In this document: piece after piece, positions 36,646 to 48,044 of the stretch
How the letters are laid out: each line of letters opens with the position of its first letter
How positions within the stretch are numbered: position 1 is the stretch's first letter
Notes under the pieces: generated by a model
What the model saw: only the letters and a program-made list of their open reading frames with translations
Told to the model about the DNA's origin: nothing
Databases searched by the model: none
Source: Pyxicephalus adspersus
Taxonomy: Eukaryota > Chordata > Amphibia > Anura > Pyxicephalidae
Reading direction: 5' to 3'
DNA length: 64,000 bases
Assembly (NCBI RefSeq): GCF_032062135.1
Contig: NC_092860.1
Location: 127,387,770 to 127,451,769, forward strand
Translations under genes and position numbers: made by a program

Positions 36646-37672
36646 AACCTGTATGAATGGTGAATCAGATGAAATATTCAACTGGTTTTACCATCTTAGC
36701 CATTTCTGAAAGGTGTGGGTTTAACTTTGCAAAGTTGGTTAATCAATAAGGCAAATGTCTTAAACTTGCTTAATAATAAATATATCATGATCTACTTTGA
36801 CACATGCATTAAATAAAAATGTCATCAGTAGGCAAACACATATATTTAAAGTAACCACAACACATCAAAAGAACTGTTATGCTTGCACAAAAAACGTAGA
36901 TGTATGTGCATAGTATGGGGTGTACAGTTCATACGTAGACTCCTTTTGAATGTTAAGATAAAACAATGCAAACAGCAATTTTCAAACTCATACAATTTTT
37001 ACAAAGATAATACATGTGTTTATGGTACATTTGACATGCTTTTAAACTTTTCGTCTTCTATAGACAGGTCAGAAAAGGGGTGTGGTGGAATTGATGCAAT
37101 AAGTCCAGGTCAGGTACAAACATAAGCATTGCATTTGACCTGCTTTTTTGTGTGATGAAACATTCCTTAACATGACATCTTGTGACCAAATGCAAACCAA
37201 TCCAAAGCCAGTCAATGGAAAAATAAACAGTTGAAGGCTCAGCCACAATACAAAATTAAATGAAAATAGGTAAATACTGTTTTTACATGTTTTATTCTGC
37301 AAAATCTGTAATAAGACTTTTAATATGATAACCCAGTCAGAGTTCCATAGACTGTTGATGTAAAAAAGTTTTACAAGTGTCAAATTTGCCACACCTCACC
37401 TCTGAGAAGTGAGTTGTATTATAGAAAAAAAATGACTATAGGTTGTCAAGAAGGCAAAGGAGGTGTTTTAATTGGCAATTGTCGTTTATATTGACTTATG
37501 TGCAATAAACATATAATTCCACAATAGCAGTTTACAAATCATTTAAAAGTTCCAGTAAAGTACATAATTTTGTGGTCATTTCCTGATTAAATCATCAAGA
37601 TATGTTTGACCAGTGTTTTCTTTACAGAGGTATACTTTATGTTGTGTGGCTGGGTATTATCACCATAGCCAA
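36646..37672. other. No gene seen
   Basis: AT-rich non-coding sequence. A 107-codon minus-strand frame (37069-37392) has no recognisable domain. Confidence 0.5.
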
Positions 37673-37691
37673 AATATATATAATATATATA

Positions 37692-37745
<54 letters not shown>

Positions 37746-37746
37746 A
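37673..37746. repeat. (TA)n-rich microsatellite
   Basis: Imperfect then perfect TA repeats. The Tyr/Ile-repetitive frame across it is a by-product of the repeat. Confidence 0.95.
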
Positions 37747-37789
37747 TAAAGACGAAAAGTTAATTGTGTAACGCCTCTTAGTCCAATGT

Positions 37790-37812
37790 GTTTCACCTTG
37801 TGGCTTCTTTTG
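37790..37812 (-). ncRNA. Degenerate hammerhead-like remnant
   Basis: On the minus strand it reads caaaaga-agccacaaggt-gaaac. The layout resembles CUGANGA, short stem II, GAAA, but the first conserved box has lost its bases (CAAAAGA) and stem II is only three pairs. It is probably a decayed relative of the 42.65 kb motif and should not be active. Confidence 0.3.
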
Positions 37813-37814
37813 GG

Positions 37815-39840
37815 GTACTACCAAGTGCGGTTACGTTATTAGAACTATGAGTTGAATGTACATAGTTAGGAAACGTTCCTAATGGTTTTCAACACTTTTC
37901 TCAATGGTTTTCCAGCACTATCTATGGAGAATAGCCACATTTTATTTGACCACTGAACACAAAGCAGAGCACAGAAAGCAGAGTAACAGATTACCACCTC
38001 ATTAAGGTGTCTGGATACAAATGTTGCTGTTGATGGAAGACTTGAATTTTCCCCATCCAGTTCTGTTCAGTTGTTGAGACTAGAGATGAGCAGAGGTCTT
38101 CAATTTAAATTGATTTTGACAATTATATACTTTCCTTTAGTTAGTTGGCCTCCATTTTTGTGAAGAACTATTTGTTTGAAAACATGATGTACTTTTAGGA
38201 AATATTATGATACCTTATGCCCCCAGCACTTTACAAATTCTTCTATCTAAGCTGGAAGAATTCACTTGTCATTTTCACAAGAATGATGCTGGCCATCTAC
38301 CTTGTGCAACACACCCCTAACACACACACACAGCATCAAAATGTGCAATATATTTTATTACCAAAAATATTATGAGAACAGTACATAAGTACCATACACA
38401 AACACTAACATGTCTACAGAGACACAAGTTCTCTCTATACAGGCTCTCCTGCTGGGCCCCCCCTACAACACTTTCCTTTTATATTTGCAACTATTATACT
38501 TTTCTTTATATATTTAAACTGCTACCAGTACAGGTCCACCTGTAGGGTAAATTACATAAGTACAGGTAGTATTATTCCATTATATTTACATTACTGGCAA
38601 ACCACTGACAGCAATGAAAGTAAGTACAGCTCTGCTGTAATTAAATCAACACTGTCTACATTGTTGACTTGGAGAGACGTTCCAAACCAAGCTGGGGATT
38701 TAAAGCCCAGGGCAAAAGGAAACAAGACTTGATAGGAAAATGATCCATTTCATCTAACATTGGGTGCCAATAACCGACCAAACCCATTGCTGACGGTTTA
38801 CAGACACTGAAGAAATTCACTGATGAGGAAAAGAAGACTTATTCACACCCATAAGTCAGTGCTTGTTATAAAATGACTTAAGATGAATGCCAGCCTCCTT
38901 TCAAAGGAAGTATTGTAACAGCTATAATTTAATATGGGTGTAGTCTTTTTCCCTGAATTCAAAATCTTTTGAAAGAGCTTAGAACTTAGTGGTAACATAT
39001 GCTATTAATTCAATATCAAGGCTACAAGTAAAGAGCAGTAACTCATCATAATCAATCAAAATGAATATTTCACTACAAGCGACTACAGCGCATTAATTTC
39101 ATTAGAATTCATTTGAATAAATTGAAATCTGCTGCTGTAGCTTACTGTGCTCTGCATAACATTGTTTTATTGTTTTCTTAGACATATCTGAAGCCGGGCT
39201 GCAGCAAAGAGTGGGGTGTGGATTGGATGAGATTGGGGTTGGGGGAAACTAAATAAGTATTTTAAAATATCCCTTACCTGAACACACTTCTAAACTATTC
39301 CTAAATCCTGTAGAAGAACTCCCAGAAAGATGTACAGTATAAATGCACAGCACAAAGTTTACTTTTAACTCTAAATGCTACCCTTACCTGAACATACCAC
39401 CAAATAAAATATATCTAAACCTAAAATAAAAATATTGCTGTTTAGTAGTCCTAATATGTCCTAATTCTCTTTTCAGGCAATGTTTTCTGCTAGCACAGAA
39501 GGCATTTGATGATGTTGTCAGAAATGTGATGTTCTTGAAACTTCCTGCAGCCTGAATTCAAAATCAAATACTACCTTCTGTGAACTATATTGCAAAAGAA
39601 GAGGCAAAGATTATATTAAAAAAAAGGTAAGGGGAAAAGCTATATGTCATATTTATGTTGCTGGAAATCATTTTTCATGACCAACAAACATGCACTGTGC
39701 AGATAGCACTGTTCATTTCTTTGGAGCAGGGAAGACATATGGGAAGCACCCCACTGCATCCTCCTCTAAAGGAAATGACAGCAGTTAACCTGGGTCAGTT
39801 GTTTAGTGATCCACATGCGTCGTATGTTGAGGCCAAAATT
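37815..39840. other. No gene; one CNE-like stretch
   Basis: Non-coding. At 38079-38100 actagagatgagcagaggtc resembles one arm of the foldback at 59439. A stretch at 38990-39190 is rich in TAAT-type words (cattaatttcattagaattc) and repeat-free, but no conservation can be shown. Confidence 0.35.
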
Positions 39841-39848
39841 ACTCCCTG

Positions 39849-39904
39849 GTTCTCCCATGATAGTTTATTTTCTCCAGTCTTGGGGAGCTTTAATAACTAA
39901 GACC
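39849..39904 (+). mobile_element. Palindromic MITE, right-end fragment
   Basis: ttattttctccagtcttggg followed by gagctttaataactaagac, a diverged copy of the MITE's terminal arm. Confidence 0.6.
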
Positions 39905-40019
39905 CAGAGTCATGCCAACCACTTTTTTAGTAGGCTATTAGTAAATGGAGAAAGCAAATTACACCTCAATAATAGGTAAAAATGTATTATATTGCCAGAT
40001 CTGTACAGTGAACTCAATG

Positions 40020-40242
40020 GGCCTGATTTATTAAAGCTCTCCAAGGCTGGAGAGAATACACTTTCACCAGTGAAGCTAGGTGATCAAGCAAACCTGGAAT
40101 GGATTTCTTCAATGTCATTTGCTATTTGCTAGCAAATGCTTTGAATCCTGGATCAGATCCATCCCAGTTTTGATGGATCACCCAGCTTCACTGGTGAAAG
40201 TGTATTCTCTCCAGCCTTAGGGAGCTTTAATAAATCAGGGCC
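40020..40242 (+). mobile_element. Palindromic MITE, complete copy
   Basis: 223 bp with two long arms. The first arm runs ggcctgatttattaaagctc, ccaaggctggagagaataca, ctttcaccagtgaagctagg. The second arm is its near reverse complement, ending gggagctttaataaatcagg then gcc. The centre is gctatttgctagcaaatgct. It could fold into one long hairpin. It has no coding capacity, and the target-site duplication is not clear. Confidence 0.95.
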
Positions 40243-40845
40243 GATGAATGGATTAACCCCCCCTCATTATGGTATTGTGGCCTTATGCCTTATCCAGTTG
40301 CCTTTTGTCAATACACATTGGATTGTCATACAATTTGTTAGAACTATTGCAACCATTTTGCCTTTAAATGCCAGTAAAATAGGATATTCCTCTCTCTTAC
40401 TTTAATTCCAGTTCTGATGGGATAACTTACAAATTGACTCCTAAGATACATACAAACAAGCACAGCACACACCCAATGATCATATAAAGAATTTCTTTTA
40501 TGTGTTTTATAGCCCACCAGGCACTATCATACCTCTAATTGACTGTGACATGTGAAGGTGGGCTAAGGACAAACTCTGCAATTCACTAATCCCACAAACA
40601 GAAAAACCTTCTCCAGTTCTCAGCAAATGAAAACATTTCTGAAAATTCTTCATTTTCATTGAGTTCCATGTTATGAAATACTGTTCTGTTCTTGTCTTTG
40701 GAGTGTTGATTGAAAAATAAATCCGTTGGAAGATGGGCAAATGCCTAGATTAGTATTGTCAGCTATGTGTAGAACGAAATTCAATGCCACATTGAAACAA
40801 ACAACTCAAAAAGTGAAAAGCTATAAAGCAATGGCTACACACACA

Positions 40846-41055
40846 GCCTGATTTATTAAAGCTCTCCATGGCAGGAGAGGATACTCTTTCATCAGTGAAG
40901 CTGAGTGATCCAGCAAACCTGGAAATGTAATTTGCTATTTCTTTGCAAATGTTTTAAATCCTGGACCAGATCCATTCCAGGTTTGCTGAATCACCCAGCT
41001 TCACTGATGAAAGTGTATCGTCTCGAGCCTTGGAAAGCTTTAATAAATCAGGCCC
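40846..41055 (+). mobile_element. Palindromic MITE, complete copy
   Basis: 210 bp running from gcctgatttattaaagctct to ctttaataaatcaggccc, with the same arms and centre (tgctatttctttgcaaatgt) as the copy 600 bp upstream, in direct order. The two differ at many positions, so they are independent insertions or an old duplication. Confidence 0.95.
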
Positions 41056-41208
41056 ACAGCATCTCATTTTGAGTGCTAAAATTTAGGATTGTTTTCCCAA
41101 TAGTTATGTTATTATTTGTATTATAAATATGATTGTTCCTTCATTATCAGTTGTAAGACTGTACAATTGTATATTGTTGTTTGTAATCCTAATCTGTTTG
41201 ACATTGGC

Positions 41209-41545
41209 TAAAGCTACGTACACACATCAGATTTTTATCGCCCGATAATCGGCATCGGCCAATTATTGGGCGAAAATCTGCCGTGTGTACAGTCGGTGTC
41301 GTCCATCGTCCGGACGACCGACCTGCCGGATCCACGGACGATGGACGACAGCCGATCCTAATGAAAGGAAAGGGGAGAGCGCGCAGCAGGGTACCGCTCC
41401 GTCGCTCTCCCCCTCCCCTCTCCATAGAGCATGAACGGTGCTGTATGTACATCACCGTTCATGCATCGTGCACTCCCTTGTCGTTGGAAAGGATCGTGAA
41501 AGATCCTTTCCAACGACAAAAATTGGAAGTGTGTACGCAGCTTAA
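41209..41545. mobile_element. CpG-rich foldback MITE
   Basis: 337 bp. The outer ends taaagctacgtacacac and gtgtgtacgcagctta are inverted repeats. Internal perfect hairpins: 41298-41312 with 41335-41349 (gtcgtccatcgtccg, 15 bp arms) and 41478-41495 with 41502-41519 (ttgtcgttggaaaggatc, 18 bp arms, 6 nt loop). CpG is dense throughout, far above the surroundings. I recognise this type from ranid frog DNA (memory). A degraded relative may lie at about 15950-16240. Confidence 0.9.
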
Positions 41546-42640
41546 CAGTGTTGGTGATAAGTCATGTCTAATTACGTAGGAGGGTCGAATTTATGGTTAC
41601 CATACATTTATGCAAAGCATTTGCTGCCATACAACTTCAATTTAGATTTAGAATAAAATTACATTAACTGGAAATGATACATTTGCCATACATCTCTCTG
41701 ACAATATCACAAGACATTTCATTTAACTAATATAGATAACCAGCATAAGGAGAAGCCTGATTATAACCTGACTTATAACTGTTCTTTTATGTCGCTTGTC
41801 CTCCTATTAAGCTTTACCTTAAACCACAACATTTTATTATTTACAAAAACCTATAATAAATTATTTCATAAGTCGTATTTCCTGAAATTAGACAAAACTG
41901 TAATTATAGAGCTGGAGGCAAAGTTTTCCTACCACTAAGTGTCTGTATAATGGAAGGCTGCCAAATTGCCAAGTGATGAAGGTAAATTTCTGTCAAGAAT
42001 GTAACAAGCTTGATCAGGCACACAGAGGAAGGAGAGAAGTGCTGACATTGTCAAGTCTAAGGTGTCAGAAGGTAAAAGCCTAAACAAAAGCAGTTCAGAT
42101 ACAAATGTCTTGTAAGGTATGAATGGCGTACAGCTCCCCCATGAGCTCACTTCAACAAATTAAAATCTGCCATAGTCTAAAAACTAAATTTGGTGTGACC
42201 ATCTGGGATTGAGTGGATCAAAAAACCTTCTTAGCACTGGTTTCAAATGAAATGTATACAAATTGGCAAGGCTGAAAGTTTTTAGTTTTTTCTTGATTGT
42301 CAGTTATTCTCGGTTCCTTAGGGTATAGTCCATAGAAACTTACCTGATTATCATGGAAACTGACATGAGACTACAGATGGGTAAAAAATGATTATGCCAG
42401 GAGTATAATATAATATAGTTGTGTGGTAATTACCCAAATAGAATTGGTTTGTAGTAGGGAGTTTAAAGGCAGTGTATAGGTTAAACAGGGTATGTAAATG
42501 ACAATAAAGATTTATTATTCAACAAAAATATAATAATCGCATAAAGTTAATGATAAATATAACAGATAACATAAAATGAGTAGTTACATAAGCTGGCCAA
42601 AGGTCTGCAAGAAGAATACAATAAATCCAATCTGTATAAA
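41546..42640. other. No gene seen
   Basis: AT-rich non-coding sequence with no recognised exon. Confidence 0.5.
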
Positions 42641-42652
42641 TGTTAGTTTTTT

Positions 42653-42677
42653 GTTTCGCACAAATGTGCTTCTTCAG
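42653..42677 (-). ncRNA. Hammerhead-ribozyme-like core (Penelope-type)
   Basis: On the minus strand the sequence reads ctgaaga, then a, then gcac-attt-gtgc, then gaaac. This is the conserved CUGANGA box, a perfect four-pair stem II and the GAAA box, in hammerhead order. Very small hammerheads of this kind are known from Penelope-like retroelements in animals, including amphibians. Stems I and III and a cleavage triplet are not evident: the bases after GAAAC are A-rich. It is therefore a core remnant or needs a dimeric context. No Penelope reverse transcriptase is seen nearby. Confidence 0.5.
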
Positions 42678-42706
42678 GGGAGAAAAGTCAGACACTAATA
42701 TAATTT

Positions 42707-42730
42707 TTATTATTATTATTATTATTATTA
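42707..42730. repeat. (ATT)n microsatellite
   Basis: Eight or so ATT units forming the 3' tail end of the adjacent minus-strand retroposon. Confidence 0.9.
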
Positions 42731-42890
42731 ACAAACATTATTTATATAGTGCCAACATATTACACAGCGGTGTACATTAAATAGGGGTTGCAAATGACAG
42801 ACAGATACAGACAGTGACACAGGAGGAGGAGAGGACCCTGCCCCAAAGAGCTTACAACCTAAGAGGCGGGGGAAGCAGCAAACATTAGGG
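42731..42890 (-). mobile_element. LINE/SINE 3' tail fragment
   Basis: On the minus strand it reads ggttgtaagctctttggggc, tcctcctcctgtgtcactgt, gtacaccgctgtgtaatatg, ttggcactatataaat and then ATT repeats. The same tail words (gttagctcctttga, tgtacagtgctgcataatat, gatggcgctgtataa) close the SINE at 48.9 kb. This fits a SINE borrowing the 3' recognition tail of its partner LINE. The partner's coding region is absent. Confidence 0.75.
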
Positions 42891-42974
42891 AAGGGGATGT
42901 ATTACCAGATGACTCACATGCAGAGTAAAACCTGTACCACAAATCCATTCTATTGATGTAGTTACCGCACAACT

Positions 42975-43001
42975 TTATTTTTTTTTTCCGGGGGGGGGGG
43001 G
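42975..43001. repeat. Poly(T)-CC-poly(G) tract
   Basis: About 13 T, two C, then about 12 G. Confidence 0.9.
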
Positions 43002-44780
43002 TTCTGGTTTTGAGATACAGGTGCTGTTCTTACTTTACTGCACTCTTTTTCCAATTCATGATTATATTATAATATATATACCCCAGCCAAATGAATGGGA
43101 ATGATTGGGAACCATTGGCACCTCCGGTGCATCAAACACAGTTTCTAGCAACAAGTTGTTTCTGGCTGCATGGTTGCTTTGGAAAAATCACACTGCAACC
43201 ACACTCAACAACAAAACAGTTTTGCAAATGCTGTGTTTGACCCTAAAAACCAAATAGTAGTTGAATAGGGGAGCCTGGGAGTGGATAACAGCAGTGTTTG
43301 ACTGCAAGTCAGAAATGGGCCCTGTTTCCCTATGTGTGTTACACTGTAACAAACTAGTTACAAAGTTACCAATATTTTATGGTATGCACAAATGTGGTGA
43401 GAGACATTTTCTGATCTTCATTGTCCCATTCTTCATTGTCAGATTTATTATTGTTATTTATAACACTGGAGCAATGGATCTCCTTCATGCATAACTTACA
43501 TATAACTTACATATAAAATATGGTTTGTCATAATTTGCAGCAATAGCTGGTTGGAGGCTAGTCTGACTCTAACACATGGGGGACTATTGAAAGAACCATA
43601 AGGACTATCTTGGTTCCTGTCCATGGACATCAGAAAATGATAGTAGTTGTGGGAGTTGGCTGATAGATTTGGTTTTGATCTACAGTAGACTTTGGTGTAT
43701 TTGTTCTTACAGTACAAGGAGAATGGTATAGTGATTGACACTGTATTTGTGTAAGTTTTATTGGTCTGGTAGCTCAGCACATGTGTTATGTATATCTATT
43801 TATTTCCATAGAAACAGGAACACTTACATAATATCACACCATGTTTGATGAGCACTGATCATCATCTTTTGTTATTCTAACTAAACCTTGGTGTAAATTT
43901 ACCAGTGGGTGGTAGGCTGAATTTCTGAGAATGAGACATCTCCCCGAAGGAACATCAAGCCCATACCCGTGTATTTATTTCTGCTCAATAATGCCATTCA
44001 CAAAACTTTGTACCTGTCAGGTAAAGCTGAAATTTAGACAGATGTAAAAGACATTAATTATTCAGCTCTGTAATCATTAATGCTGAATGAAATATGCAGT
44101 ATTTATTACAACTTGCATTTGACCCTGTGGCAGCCTTATGCAGCCCCTCCTGTAAACCAAGGCTAGAATGTGAATAGAATGAAGCCATATAAGCAGCCAA
44201 TCAGATCAATGTGCTGACAACAAGCATGCGCATAGGTAGAGAAAGCAGAGTGACCGAGAGCAAAGTTCATCACTGTGTTGCCTCTCCTTTCACTGTTCAT
44301 TCACATGCTGGGGACAGGTCTAGGACAACCTGGCTTTAGAGAAAAATGGGCTTAATATTAATGTTCAATAGATTAGGACATTAGGTGGCAGAAAAGAAAA
44401 TCACAATGTGTTAAATCTCTGGCTTAAAGTTAAATACTGCAGACAAGCCAGTATTGTTATTTTATCTTTTATTGGGCTATTTATTTTGTTATATTTGGCT
44501 TGAGTTATACCTATACTGTTTACATGCACCTATAAATTGGCAGAACTTCTAAAATAACAACTGAAGTGCCAGCCACCTCCTGTCTCAGCTACCTATGTCT
44601 GGTAAATGGCATTTGCTGGTAACATTTGTTGACTCTTTTCTCTATTCTCTGGATTTTGATATTATGAATTTAAATTAATATCTGTGCTGTAAAAGTTTAA
44701 GGTACTTAGAAAATATAAAATCCTGAATTTATTTACATTCCTTTAAAATGTGCCTTGGGAAAAATATACATAAAAATAAG
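43002..44780. other. No gene seen
   Basis: Non-coding. Short open frames of 77-94 codons (43261-43494 plus, 43496-43780 minus) have no recognisable domain. Confidence 0.5.
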
Positions 44781-44784
44781 TATG

Positions 44785-44960
44785 TAGAGGATGGCACTTC
44801 TAGGTTTAAATCCCGGCCGGGAAACTATGTGCAAGGAATTTGCATGTTCTCCCCAACTTCCCCCACACCTCCAAAAACCTGCAGCTAGATTAATTGGTTC
44901 CCCAAGAAACTGTCATTGGTACACATTGAAAGTAGGCGGCACAAATAAAGGGCAGATAGG
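44785..44960 (+). mobile_element. Degraded tRNA-derived SINE
   Basis: ggatggcacttctaggttta then aatcccggccggg preserves the B-box region. It is followed by tttgcatgttctccccaact, ctgcagctagattaattggt and gaaagtaggcggcac, in the order of the 48.9 kb copy. The 5' end and tail are lost. Confidence 0.6.
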
Positions 44961-44999
44961 GGCAATATAGATGTGTGGGAATAGGATTAAAACTAAAAT

Positions 45000-46478
45000 G
45001 AATGTTAAAAAAGATAAGAAAAACAAACAAACTTAATAGAGTTATATCCCCTAAAAAGTGCTGTAATTACAGAAAACTGCTAGAACTTTAGTGAACCCCC
45101 AACATTCTGCACAGAAAACACATTGCCTCTACTGCACTAATATCCTGACATAAACTGTTTTTTCAGCCTGATTAGTTCTTCTCAGATGGAATGCAGAAGA
45201 ACTTTCTCTCTTCTCATACCTACAACATAAGGGGAGATGTTCAGCAGTTCAACAGGAGAAATCTTGGGCAGGGCTGAGAATTTCAACAGAATTGTCAGTT
45301 TAAACAGGAATTTATGAGCTCAATGGATTTTAGGGGATTAACAAGTATTTTATCATACATGCACCATTAAATAGACATAACCAACATCCAAAGCCCAATG
45401 TTAAAATGATAAAGTGTCAACCTACAAATGCCTCCGATGAAGTCGTTCTGATTATATCCATCAGGCAGGCTTTTTGAGAATGTTGGTAGGCACACTTGTG
45501 ATTCTAAACCAGGCCATGATGAATGTTGTGGATTTGCAAGAATAGAGAAATAAATGATAATACTGTTACAGTATGCCCCTGTGAATTTCTTGTATGTGTT
45601 TTGGTATTTTACAGACATTGACCATTTGAGGTGCTGCCTTGGATACTAATAAATATGTTTTGGGGTGACAAGTTGGGACATGTTATGTTAAGCCAAGTTA
45701 GGCTCTCCTGTGACAATGGTTAAAGGTTATCAAGTGATTATTGCTTTACCTGTAAGTACCTAACTTGCAAAACTAGTATTCTAGTGGTTAACATTTTATA
45801 ACATTTTTATTGACTATTAGTACCATGTGTTCTCCATTACAGCAGAAGTTTTCCAGAACCACCAAATTACCAATAAAAATAGGTGTAAAGGATTGTTTCA
45901 GTACATGAATATCTGATATTCATGTACTGAAGCAGGTATGTTCAGCTTCCTTTATGTATCACAAAGCTATCTTTTCAATAATGTCTGGCGTGTGCCTCTA
46001 ACACACCTTGTTTAGAATATGTGGAGCAGATGCAGCAAGTCATTATCTTGCCAATGAAATACCTTAGCTGTACTTGTGTTTTCTAATTGTTGTGTATCAC
46101 AAAGAGCCCTTCACACAGCTGGGCAAGTCTCAGCATTCCAGAATGAAGGTTGATGCACATTCAACTCACTAGGAGTCTCCGGCTATTGACTCACAGAAGC
46201 CAAACACACCCATAAATGCCCCACAACAATATGTATTTATTATATATTAATGCTATCATTAACATATAATGATAGCAAATGTTAAACAGTATTTATGGCT
46301 TTTTAATAATTTGAATGCGTAAGTCATATCACGTTGCTTATATAATGCCATGGCAGTGCTGGCTAAACCAAGTAAAAAAATGGGTTATGTATTCTTCCAT
46401 GGAGGCTGTAATATACAGCTACTCCTTCAAATGTAATACAAAGGTATCATGACCCACCATGACATATGTTATTTAACA
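45000..46478. other. No gene; one perfect short hairpin
   Basis: Non-coding sequence. The only structured item noted is the palindrome at 45897-45931. Confidence 0.5.
45897..45931. repeat. Perfect 17 bp inverted repeat with 1 nt loop
   Basis: The left arm ttcagtacatgaatatc (45897-45913) and right arm gatattcatgtactgaa (45915-45931) are exact reverse complements around a single T. Confidence 0.95.
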
Positions 46479-46479
46479 C

Positions 46480-46800
46480 TGTACCCAACCTAAAAAAAAT
46501 TGCAGGTACAAGTATAGAAAAATCAAAACATGCTATATTACTTACTAGCAGTATTTTTCTTTTCCATAAACTTTTTTAAAATCTATTTATAAGTGAATTT
46601 CACCTCTTTCTGCCATATTAAAGTATATCTCTGCTCTGGGAGTGTCTGGTTACTATCTGTGCTGTCCTAGCTCCTCTATCCCTCCATTCACCTTCCTACA
46701 AAGCCCTTTATTACCCCTGCTAAGGAAAAATGCAAAGAAGAGAAATGTGGAGAGTCCTTCAGTTCAAGGGGACTGCTGGCATCACATCGAAGATGGAAAC
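46480..46800 (+). repeat. Dispersed repeat shared with 23.4 kb
   Basis: Ordered similarity to 23360-23650: acctaaaaaaaattgcaggt, gcagtatttttcttttccat, ctctgctctgggagtgtctg, gttactatctgtgctg. Overlapping open frames here (108 and 75 codons) therefore lie in repeat DNA. Confidence 0.6.
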
Positions 46801-47504
46801 ACATACAGTAAAAACTTATGGGAAGATTGTATTGAAATTATTGTTGACATGGTCTATACAACTATGCATTTTGCTAAAAATTCAGAGACAGTGTTGTGCC
46901 TTTCCTGTGGCAGCCAAGAAAGTAGACTTGCTGGTGGAAGGACAAGGAAGGTATTAAATGTTTGGTAAAGTAAAGCAATCACTCTCTACTCTCTCCAATG
47001 GGTAACGATGGTCACCTCTCTCTGGACCCACAAACTCAAGTCCCAGCCATAATTGCTGATCTATTTCATATATGATATCCACATTATCTTCTCATGATCT
47101 GGAATTTATAGCAGATGCCATTTCCTTTACATGGCATAAAATGAGATTGGCTCCTGCAACAGTCTATTATATACTAGCATGATTACTGGGGAAACACACA
47201 GAGATTTGGAATTTTCACCGTTATTCTTTTTTCATCAGTGTTCTTACTGGTATAAAAAAAGAATTTATTACCAATGCTCATATGGGTCCCCAATAGAAGA
47301 CCTAGGAGCACTCAGGAATGAAGTTTGAAATTCATCTAACCTTTGCTAGACACAGCTAAAATGAGATTGGGATTTTGCTATATCACCCTGATATATCACA
47401 ACAGTTTATCCTTTCCTTGTTCTCAAACTGCTTTACTCAACCAGTAAAACCAAAGCTTACACAGGGCTATGTTTTTTTCCCCATTCATAGTCATGGGTAC
47501 ATAT

Positions 47505-47775
47505 TTAGTCAGGTTGAAAAAAGACATAAATCCATCAAGTTCAACCACTAGGGAAATAAACATATCCCAGATATAAAACCCTATGTACATAGTTGGTCCA
47601 GAGTAAGACAATATGGTACAATTTGCTTCAACAGGGGGAAAACATTCCTTCATGATTCATGATGAGGCAATCAGATGTTCCCTGGATTTGCCTGTTGTAT
47701 TTACCTTAAGCTTTAGCAGTATTTACCTTAAGCAGTTATATTTTGTGCTTCTAGAAAAACATCCAGCTTTTTCTT
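47505..47775 (+). repeat. Amphibian-type dispersed repeat
   Basis: It contains caggttgaaaaaagacataa, atccatcaagttcaaccact, cccagatataaaaccctatg, acatagttggtccagag, caatttgcttcaacaggggg and gcttctagaaaaacatccag. I recognise this word series as a highly repeated amphibian element (memory). Its class is not determined here. Confidence 0.55.
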
Positions 47776-47814
47776 AAACCCCCAAGCAGTCAAATTCCTT
47801 CCAAATTTCAATGC

Positions 47815-47990
47815 AAAAAGCGGTACAATTTTTTGCATGGAAATGTATTTTTCATTGTAGGCTGTAATTCTTAGGCATAACTCACTGATATTTAATAAAT
47901 TTATTAATAAACTTTAAATAACAAAACACAAAAATATTTTATAAAAATAAAAAAAATATTTAAACATGTAATGTAACTGTACAGCATAAA
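47815..47990 (+). repeat. Probable dispersed repeat
   Basis: tgtatttttcattgtaggct followed by gtaattcttaggcataactc resembles a common frog repeat by recall. It grades into the AT microsatellite. Confidence 0.4.
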
Positions 47991-47991
47991 C

Positions 47992-48003
47992 AATATATAT
48001 ATA

Positions 48004-48039
<36 letters not shown>
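47992..48039. repeat. (AT)n microsatellite
   Basis: AT dinucleotide run interrupted by ttatt. Confidence 0.95.

Positions 48040-48044
<5 letters not shown>

Noticed and set aside
37587..37796. Minus-strand frame rich in Tyr and Ile
   Set aside because: Direct product of the (TA)n microsatellite.
41283..41579. 98-codon frame in a GC-rich stretch, also a frame on the other strand
   Set aside because: It lies in the CpG-rich foldback element, and openness on both strands is due to composition.
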